From NCBI GenBank assembly GCA_007120915.1, contig SKMT01000498.1, positions 1-7,891 on the forward strand: a stretch of DNA of 7,891 nucleotides, written 5' to 3'. The position numbers and the translations under genes were made by a program. The stretch is from Myxococcales bacterium. GTDB taxonomy: Bacteria; Myxococcota_A; Bradymonadia; Bradymonadales; Bradymonadaceae. Position 1 is the first letter of the stretch, and every line of letters begins with the position of its first letter. Under the pieces are notes generated by a model. That model was not told the DNA's origin, searched no databases, and saw only the letters and a list, made by a program, of their open reading frames with translations. Below are positions 1-4,569 of the stretch, piece after piece.

Positions 1-833
1 CCGGTGGCCACGACCTGGCAGTCGACGGTCTCGTAGGCATCGTCGTTATCGTCGATGTCCGGAGCGTCGTAATCGTGTTGGTTTTGGCAGTGGTCAGGAT
101 TGCAGATTTCGAGAGGGTCGCTACGTGTGCCGTCGAGACCGACGGCGGTGACGATGATGCAACGATGGGCACCGGAATCGAGGTGTTGGCGCACGGGTTC
201 GCCGCTGTGCTGGCTGGCAAGGATGGCCCCGAGTCCGGTGGAGTATTCGATTTCAAACCAGGTGTCGTCGGTGTCGTCGGCGGTGACCTCGACCTCGTGC
301 CACTGTCGACGGTCCGGGCTGTAACAGGTGTCGTGGACTTCCAGGTCGACGGTGGTGCGCGTCCAGTGGATGTCGTCGATGGTGGCCGGGGGAGGGGATT
401 GTTCGTCGACGACGTCAAACGTCAGGGTGGTTTTGTCGGTGTATTCACCGTCTTCGTCGGCGAAAGTGCCGCCTTCGTCGGCGGGGTGAACGGAAATGGT
501 CAGCTCGTGGGTGCCCGTAGCGAGCTCGGCGTCGGGGGTGACGATGTAGTGGTCGAGCTGCTCTATGCTGCCCTGGGACATTCGGATTTCATCGGTGGTG
601 GTGTCGACGGGCTCGCCGTCTTCGTCGGTTAACTCAAACACCAGATCGTGGATGGATCGGCTCATCCAGACAGAAAACTCGGCATCAGAGGGGACCTCCG
701 TTCCTGTCGCCGGTTGGACGTGTTCGATGCCACCGGAGTCCCAGGAGCAGGCATCAGCGTCGGCGGGGGCGGCGACAACGGTGATGAATGCAGCGGTGGC
801 GGCGATGGCAATGAGGGTGAGATCGCGCGGCAT
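1..833 (-). CDS. Secreted Ig-like surface protein, paralogue of the 1071-2039 gene (partial, 3' end outside window)
   Basis: The frame is open from an ATG at 833 to the left edge: 277 codons with no stop, so the C-terminus is missing. Residues 1-28 form a signal peptide (hydrophobic run, then Ala-Asp-Ala-Asp-Ala before C29). C29 does not sit in a good lipobox, so signal peptidase I cleavage is more likely than lipidation. The mature protein lines up along its whole length with the next gene upstream. Shared blocks are ACSW, VPxDAE, TGTHELT/PGTHTLT, DDIHWTR, DTCY, QWH and DGTRSDP, and six cysteines (C29, C170, C225, C244, C249, C272) match C31, C159, C211, C230, C235 and C250 there. The first half resembles a bacterial Ig-like (Big_5/SbsA-type) beta-sandwich, by pattern only. 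By analogy the missing end should carry an Asp-rich linker and a sorting helix. A modest AGGGG (839-843) precedes the start. Function unknown; probably a cell-surface or periplasmic structural or binding protein. Confidence 0.85.
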   Translation of the reverse strand, partial: MPRDLTLIAIAATAAFITVVAAPADADACSWDSGGIEHVQPATGTEVPSDAEFSVWMSRSIHDLVFELTDEDGEPVDTTTDEIRMSQGSIEQLDHYIVTPDAELATGTHELTISVHPADEGGTFADEDGEYTDKTTLTFDVVDEQSPPPATIDDIHWTRTTVDLEVHDTCYSPDRRQWHEVEVTADDTDDTWFEIEYSTGLGAILASQHSGEPVRQHLDSGAHRCIIVTAVGLDGTRSDPLEICNPDHCQNQHDYDAPDIDDNDDAYETVDCQVVAT

Positions 834-842
834 GGGTACCCC

Positions 843-906
843 TGATGGTTTTGGGGAGGCTCGGGGCCGGGGGGATTATTGGGGAATGGTAGGCGAACTG
901 GGTCAA
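843..906 (-). promoter_or_regulatory. Weak promoter-like region upstream of the partial surface-protein gene
   Basis: Reading leftwards from the 48-bp repeats, the minus strand has TTGACC (906-901), a fair -35 match, then an AT-containing stretch CAATAAT about 19 bp downstream in otherwise GC-rich DNA. The spacing is longer than the ideal 17 bp and the -10 match is poor. TTGACC also recurs inside each 48-bp repeat, so it may be part of the repeat and not a selected promoter. The gene may instead be read from the upstream paralogue. Confidence 0.2.
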
Positions 907-913
907 GAGCGTC

Positions 914-1057
914 TACAGCCGATAGCCAGGAGACAATCGTGACCGATGGGTCAACAGCTCATACAGCCGATAGCCGGGAGGCAATCGTGCCCGATGGGTC
1001 AAAAGCTCATACTGCCGATAGCCGGGAGGCTATCGTGACCGATGGGTCAAAAAAACA
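914..1057. repeat. Three tandem 48-bp direct repeats with hairpin core
   Basis: Units begin at 914, 962 and 1010, an exact 48-bp period with no spacers. Each unit contains a core of the type CGATAGCC-GGGA-GGCTATCG followed by a CCGATGGGTCAA block. The hairpin is perfect in unit 3 (8-bp stem, 4-nt loop) and progressively degraded in unit 2 (one mismatch) and unit 1 (several). Units 1 and 2 also share an AGCTCAT tail that unit 3 replaces with an A-tract. A fourth copy in inverted orientation follows at 1069-1099. The set looks like a REP-type or small non-autonomous palindromic element that amplified locally. Confidence 0.85.
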
Positions 1058-1099
1058 AGGGGTTGTATGGTCACGATAGCCTCCGGGCTATCGGCAGTA
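1010..1099. repeat. Large inverted repeat, 31-bp arms, spanning the stop codon of the surface-protein gene
   Basis: Arm 1 is 1010-1040 and arm 2 is 1069-1099. They are reverse complements with one mismatch (G1024 opposite G1085), enclosing a 28-nt loop. Arm 2 also contains a perfect internal hairpin (CGATAGCC at 1074-1081, GGCTATCG at 1086-1093). Arm 2 covers the last codons and the TGA stop (1073-1071) of the minus-strand gene, so the repeat is partly coding. The mRNA could fold either as the long stem or as separate short hairpins. Confidence 0.85.
1049..1093 (-). terminator. Possible terminator at the end of the surface-protein gene
   Basis: On the minus strand the GC-rich hairpin at 1093-1074 lies in the final codons. 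The stop codon follows, then a weak ACAA-CCCC-TTGT hairpin (1066-1055) running into a T7 tract (1055-1049). The strong stem is about 18 nt from the T-tract, so it is not a textbook intrinsic terminator. It could reduce read-through into the paralogue downstream or only protect the 3' end of the message. Confidence 0.35.
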
Positions 1100-2039
1100 G
1101 CATTCTGTTCGGCCGTCGAGTTAGCACGGCGATGGCGGCGAGAAACGCGATGGCCCACAGCAGTGAGCCCGGGCCGGCGCCGGCGGAACAGGCCGATTCT
1201 GCCTGGTCGTTGCTCTCATCGTCATCGGTGTCGTCGCCGTTGTCGTCGTCGCCACTGTCGTCGTTGTCGCCGAGTGGTTCGCCGGTGTCGCAGTCGACTT
1301 CTTCGAGGGGGCCGAAGTCATCTTCTGGGGATTTGCAGACGTCCGGTTCGCACCGTTCGACCGGGTCGCTTCGGGTGCCGTCGATGGCGACGGTTTCGAC
1401 GGTGAAGCAACCGGTTTCTTCGGCGATGTTGTGGCGCAGTTGCTCGTGGACGGGATGGGTGGCGATGACGCCGTCTTCGTCGGTGTCGTAGTCGAATTCG
1501 AACCAGACGTCGTCGCGATCTTCATCGATGACGATGTCGTGCCACTGTGGGGATGATCCATAGCATGTGTCGGGATTCGGGTCGTCGATGCGCGTCCAGT
1601 GGATGTCGTCGGGGGTGGGCGGTGCATCAATATTGTCGTCGGTGACGGTGAAGCTGAGTGTAATGTCGTCGGGATAGTCTTCAGACGGGGATACGGTCAG
1701 GGTGTGCGTTCCGGGGTCGAGCGGTGACTCGGGGATCACGCGGAAGTGGTCGACACGATGAATTTCGACGCCGTACTGAAGCCGGTCGGTTTCGATATCG
1801 ACGTCGTCGCCGTCGTCGTCGAGTATTTCGAATTCCCATTCGATCCAGTCGCTGCCGGGTTTAAACCACAGCGACAACTCGGCGTCGGGGGGCACTTCTG
1901 CGCCGTCTTCGGGGAGTGTGTTTCTGATAACGCCGTCCTCCCAGGAGCAGGCATCGGCGTCGGCGGGGGTGACGACTACGGCGGTGAGGGTTGTGGCGGC
2001 GGTGGCGATGAGGGCGATCAGGTGGGTGATGCGGTGCAT
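1071..2039 (-). CDS. Secreted Ig-like surface protein with MYXO-CTERM-like sorting tail (322 aa)
   Basis: Residues 1-30 are a signal peptide ending Ala-Asp-Ala-Asp-Ala before C31. Residues about 40-135 have the pattern of a bacterial Ig-like domain (LPEDGAEVPPDAEL at 42-55, LDPGTHTLTV at 107-116, FTVTD at 130-134). A second domain follows with DDIHWTR (144-150) and cysteines C159, C211, C230, C235 and C250, which could form disulfides. Residues 258-280 are an Asp/Asn/Gly-rich linker. Then come C284, a helix at about 291-306 and the Arg cluster RRPNR (308-312). This architecture matches the MYXO-CTERM type of C-terminal sorting signal, in which the Cys is thought to be processed for surface anchoring. 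The last residues, about LLPIARRLS, are encoded by arm 2 of the adjacent inverted repeat and extend past the usual end of such a tail. The ATG is supported by GGAGG (2048-2044). The gene is a tandem paralogue of the 1-833 gene. Ligand and role are unknown. Confidence 0.88.
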   Translation of the reverse strand: MHRITHLIALIATAATTLTAVVVTPADADACSWEDGVIRNTLPEDGAEVPPDAELSLWFKPGSDWIEWEFEILDDDGDDVDIETDRLQYGVEIHRVDHFRVIPESPLDPGTHTLTVSPSEDYPDDITLSFTVTDDNIDAPPTPDDIHWTRIDDPNPDTCYGSSPQWHDIVIDEDRDDVWFEFDYDTDEDGVIATHPVHEQLRHNIAEETGCFTVETVAIDGTRSDPVERCEPDVCKSPEDDFGPLEEVDCDTGEPLGDNDDSGDDDNGDDTDDDESNDQAESACSAGAGPGSLLWAIAFLAAIAVLTRRPNRMLLPIARRLS

Positions 2040-2043
2040 GGGG

Positions 2044-2048
2044 CCTCC
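2044..2048 (-). promoter_or_regulatory. Ribosome binding site of the surface-protein gene
   Basis: GGAGG on the minus strand, 4 nt before the ATG at 2039, is the only strong Shine-Dalgarno close to this start. It fits the signal peptide that begins there. Confidence 0.6.
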
Positions 2049-2100
2049 GGGGGGGCGTCAGTGTGCGAGGGTAGGATGGCAGAAGTGAGGGAGGCTGCCA

Positions 2101-2116
2101 GTGAAATAAATTTCAC
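2101..2116. promoter_or_regulatory. Short palindrome, candidate operator
   Basis: GTGAAATAAATTTCAC is an inverted repeat with 7-bp arms around a central AA. It stands out as AT-rich in GC-rich surroundings and lies 62 bp upstream of the surface-protein start codon. This is a plausible place for a dimeric regulator to bind near the promoter. No convincing -35/-10 pair was found beside it, and the regulator is unknown. Confidence 0.35.
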
Positions 2117-2150
2117 CCCTGAGGGTTGGGACGCTTCTGGTTTGCGAGGG

Positions 2151-2273
2151 GCCCCTCCGTCCCTTCGGGACACCTCCCCACTCGTGGCCTCGTGGGGAGG
2201 GAATCTTCTGGTATTCGGTGTGCCCCTCCGTCCCTTCGGGACACCTCCCCACTCGTGCCTCGTGGGGAGGGAA
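2151..2273. repeat. Two direct copies of a 52-53 bp double-hairpin (REP-like) repeat
   Basis: Copy 1 is 2151-2203 and copy 2 is 2222-2273; they differ by one missing G in copy 2. Each copy contains a small hairpin GTCCC-TTC-GGGAC and a 9-bp stem CCTCCCCAC/GTGGGGAGG (copy 1 arms 2173-2181 and 2192-2200). The 18 bp between the copies are unrelated. Sequences of this kind recur between genes in many bacterial genomes and cause spurious ORFs reading HEARVGRCPEGTEG on one strand. They sit just after the hydrolase gene, so the transcribed hairpins could stabilise or end the operon message. There is no T-tract, so a terminator call is not made. Confidence 0.85.
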
Positions 2274-2329
2274 GCCGTGCAGGTTTGTACCGTGAGTAAT
2301 TTGTGGGGGTGGAGGGAGGGAAATGGGCG

Positions 2330-3226
2330 TCAGAGTTCGGTGACGACGGGGCAGTGGTCGGAGATGTGTTCGACGTAGGTGGGGCATTCGGCGCGGACGT
2401 CGCAGCCGACGGTTTTGCAGGCGCCGCCGACGTGGATGGACTGGGCCGGTTGGGTCGAGAGAATGTGGTCGAGGTTGCTGGTGGCGCAGAGGTCTTCGCG
2501 ATCCCAGTAGACGGTGCAGGGCAGATCGAGGGAGGGCCAGTGGAGGTTGGCGGCGTCGACCAGTTTCTGGAGTTGGTAGAAGTCGGCGACGCCGGTGGTG
2601 TTGAAGTCGCCGAGTACGTTGACGTCGTGGCCGTCGTCGACGGCGTCGGTGACCAGGGGTTTGAGGGCTTCGATCTGTTTGCGGCGCACTTCGCGGTGGT
2701 GGTCGTGGGCGGCGAGGTGGACGACGAAGAGCCGGAAGGTGCGTGGTTCGGCGCCGTAGCGGGTGCGGAATTTCGCCTCCAGGGTGGCGCGGGAGGCGCC
2801 CGGTTTGATGACTGTGTCGCGGTGGGTGGTGGTGTCGAGCAGCTCGAGTTCGTCGTCGTTGTAGACCACGGCGACGCGGCGGCTCGGTCTTTTCTGTTTG
2901 ACGTAGGCGGTGTTCCAGTGGTCGCCGAGGTAGTCGTCGACGTTACGGTCGAAGGTGTCGGTGTCGGTGATCTCCTGGACGGCGGCGACCTGCACGTCGA
3001 GGTCGCCGATCAGCTCGACGGCCCCGGCGGCCTGGGTGGGGTTCTTGGGGTAGTCCTGGATGTTGAAGGTCGCAATTTTGACCGTCGGGGGGCCGGTCAG
3101 AAGGGCGAAGAGCACGGCGAATGCGACGAGCAACACCAGTGCAGTGAGTACGACAGTGGGGACGTTGAGACGCCGACGGACCAGTAACACGAGGAGACCG
3201 GGAATCGTGTCTGGTCGTCGGCGCAT
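2330..3226 (-). CDS. Membrane-anchored endonuclease/exonuclease/phosphatase (EEP) family hydrolase (298 aa)
   Basis: The EEP fold covers metal-dependent phosphoesterases: DNase I-like nucleases, sphingomyelinases and inositol phosphatases. All the usual catalytic motifs are visible: FN at 54-55, the metal-binding Glu in VQE (E85), the His in VVHLAAH (H170), GDFN with D207 and N209, LDH (D253/H254) and SDH with D290 and H291. The enzyme is therefore probably active. The N-terminus has an Arg-rich start (RRR at 2-4 and 17-19) followed by one hydrophobic helix at about 24-44, predicting an uncleaved anchor with the catalytic domain outside the cytoplasm. All six cysteines (237, 247, 270, 275, 281, 292) lie in the last 62 residues, consistent with disulfides in the periplasm. 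The gene is last in the operon, starting 27 bp after the preceding lipoprotein stop, and no strong RBS is seen. Substrate (nucleic acid, lipid head group or other phosphodiester) cannot be told from sequence. Confidence 0.9.
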   Translation of the reverse strand: MRRRPDTIPGLLVLLVRRRLNVPTVVLTALVLLVAFAVLFALLTGPPTVKIATFNIQDYPKNPTQAAGAVELIGDLDVQVAAVQEITDTDTFDRNVDDYLGDHWNTAYVKQKRPSRRVAVVYNDDELELLDTTTHRDTVIKPGASRATLEAKFRTRYGAEPRTFRLFVVHLAAHDHHREVRRKQIEALKPLVTDAVDDGHDVNVLGDFNTTGVADFYQLQKLVDAANLHWPSLDLPCTVYWDREDLCATSNLDHILSTQPAQSIHVGGACKTVGCDVRAECPTYVEHISDHCPVVTEL

Positions 3227-3253
3227 CGTCGGTGGCCTGTTGGGGGCGAGAGG

Positions 3254-3868
3254 TTACTCGGCGCGGAAGGTTTTGGTGCTTTCTTTGCACAGATCGAGCA
3301 CACCCTCGTCGTCGGGGCTTCCGGCGCAGGTGACGACGTACAGCGGGTCAGTATCGAGCACCATGGAGCGCATCTTCAGCGGCTGGCTGTCGTCGCTGGG
3401 GTGGGCGTCGATGATGGTGATTTCATTGCCCTCGTACGTGGTAGAGGTGCGCGGGTCGCCGACGTCGTAGTCGGGAAGTTCATTTTCGATTTCCCGGACA
3501 CTGGCGCCGACGACGGTGTCGTAGGAATGAGATCCGGGTTCTTCGGTGACGACCATATTGGACGTCATGCCGCCGACGGTGGGACCGGCCATGGATGGGC
3601 CGACGACCTCGGGGGGGACCGGAGGCGGGACTTCCTGTTCGGACCAGCCCTCGGGGGGGACGTAGGAGTACTTGTCCTCGTAGACGTGTCGATCTTCGTC
3701 GTCGATATCCGGGGGAGGTTCGGCGGTCTCTTGTTGTTCGGGGGCCGGTTCGTCGGCCTGGTCAGCGGCTTGCGATTCGTCGGCCTGGTCGGTGGCTTCC
3801 GGTTCGTCGCAGGCGATGACGATCAGTGATGTGGCAGTCAGGGCAATCAGCAAAGAAAACAGGCGCAT
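3254..3868 (-). CDS. Small lipoprotein, LpqN/PsbP-like by pattern (204 aa)
   Basis: The start chosen is the ATG at 3868. It is preceded by GAGGA (3883-3879) and opens directly into a lipoprotein signal peptide ending LIVIAC, with C20 as the lipidated Cys. The frame stays open to an ATG at 3952, but that would overlap the upstream gene by 65 bp and put 28 non-signal residues in front. D21 follows the Cys, which in the E. coli Lol rule means inner-membrane retention. Residues 21-60 are an acidic Gln/Pro linker with an internal repeat (ADQAD). The domain from about 66 on begins YSYVPPEGW, contains TSNMVV (102-107), and ends YVVTC...DLC...TF with C181 and C194. This recalls the DUF1795/LpqN/PsbP-like fold seen in many secreted lipoproteins, judged by pattern only. 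It sits 19 bp after the previous lipoprotein gene. Function unknown. Confidence 0.82.
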   Translation of the reverse strand: MRLFSLLIALTATSLIVIACDEPEATDQADESQAADQADEPAPEQQETAEPPPDIDDEDRHVYEDKYSYVPPEGWSEQEVPPPVPPEVVGPSMAGPTVGGMTSNMVVTEEPGSHSYDTVVGASVREIENELPDYDVGDPRTSTTYEGNEITIIDAHPSDDSQPLKMRSMVLDTDPLYVVTCAGSPDDEGVLDLCKESTKTFRAE

Positions 3869-3878
3869 AGGCAATCCA

Positions 3879-3883
3879 TCCTC
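3879..3883 (-). promoter_or_regulatory. Ribosome binding site that decides the lipoprotein start
   Basis: GAGGA on the minus strand lies 10 nt before the ATG at 3868 and just after the stop codon of the upstream lipoprotein gene (3890-3888). It favours the internal ATG over the upstream in-frame ATG at 3952. Confidence 0.55.
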
Positions 3884-3887
3884 AATA

Positions 3888-4562
3888 TCAGTGTGACGCA
3901 GCAAGGCCAGCGGCATGTCCGACAAGTTCATCGACGGTCTCGCAGGTGTCAAGGTCGCAGGTCAGCGCGAAGACGTAGGGGGCGGTGTCGGCGGTGAACA
4001 CCAGTGTGCGCAGCTCGCCGCGCTCGGAGACAAAGGCACCGTCGGTCAGTTCATCGCCGTCGACGTCGGAGACGCCCAGAAATTGAGAGCGAAGGTCCTC
4101 AAGGCGTTCGTCGGCGGTGAGGTCTTCGCCGTCGAGGTCCCAGATCTGAAGCCCGGTGCCGAAGCCGGAGTCTTCATCGTTGGCGGAGTGAAAACGGATG
4201 GCGTTGTAGCCGGGGGAGGGTGACTGGCCGGCGAAGTCGGCGGGTTCGAGGTCATCGTCGCCGATCAGTTCGGCGGCCTGGTCGGCGTCGAAGTAGGACT
4301 GGGCGCGAAGGGGGGCGTCGTCGGAGATGACCCCGGCGGAGTCGGCGGATTCGACGTAGATGCGTTCGAGCCCGGCCGGTTCGGCGTCGTCGGGGTCGAT
4401 GGAGTCGGCGGTGGGCATGTCGTCGGACTGCTGGCCCGGAGCGGGCTGTTCGACGTCTTCGCCGGCGTCGGCTTCGGGATCGACGGCGTCGGTTTCGTCG
4501 GAGCAGGCGGCGAACAGCAGGAGTGCTGCTGTCAACGCGTAGATTTTGAGAGGTTGGGTCAT
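3888..4562 (-). CDS. Small acidic lipoprotein (224 aa)
   Basis: The start chosen is the ATG at 4562, which opens into MTQPLKIYALTAALLLFAAC, a lipoprotein signal peptide with C20 as the acylated Cys and S21 next (outer-membrane type by the E. coli rule). An in-frame ATG at 4658 would overlap the GTPase gene by 89 bp and add 32 residues that do not look like a signal. Residues 21-65 are a very acidic linker. The folded part runs from about 66, includes PGYNAIRF (117-124) and GFGTGLQIWDLDG (133-145), and ends PYVFALTC...C with C202 and C207. The end resembles the YVVTC...C end of the next lipoprotein, so the two may be distant relatives. The start lies 7 bp after the GTPase stop (4570) with no clear Shine-Dalgarno, suggesting translational coupling. 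No named family recognised; function unknown. Confidence 0.82.
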   Translation of the reverse strand: MTQPLKIYALTAALLLFAACSDETDAVDPEADAGEDVEQPAPGQQSDDMPTADSIDPDDAEPAGLERIYVESADSAGVISDDAPLRAQSYFDADQAAELIGDDDLEPADFAGQSPSPGYNAIRFHSANDEDSGFGTGLQIWDLDGEDLTADERLEDLRSQFLGVSDVDGDELTDGAFVSERGELRTLVFTADTAPYVFALTCDLDTCETVDELVGHAAGLAASH

Positions 4563-4569
4563 GGCGCCG

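Noticed and set aside
75..632. 185-residue plus-strand ORF at the left edge
   Set aside because: The opposite frame, open from 833 to the window edge, has a signal peptide and matches the neighbouring paralogue throughout, so this ORF is its shadow.
914..1057. CRISPR-like array
   Set aside because: There are only three 48-bp units, directly adjacent without variable spacers, diverged from one another, and no cas gene is nearby.
1746..2378. 210-residue plus-strand ORF across the intergenic repeats
   Set aside because: It starts as antisense of the surface-protein gene and continues through REP-like hairpins. No domain or ribosome site supports it.
2058..2387. 109-residue minus-strand ORF containing HEARVGRCPEGTEG
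   Set aside because: The peptide is the translation of the duplicated hairpin repeat, a known kind of spurious ORF.
2303..3187. 294-residue plus-strand ORF opposite the EEP hydrolase
   Set aside because: It is Gly/Val/Ala/Asp-rich shadow coding antisense to a gene with intact catalytic motifs.
3869..3952. Longer N-terminus for the second lipoprotein (ATG at 3952)
   Set aside because: It would overlap the upstream gene by 65 bp and bury the lipoprotein signal peptide 28 residues inside; the ATG at 3868 has its own GAGGA site.
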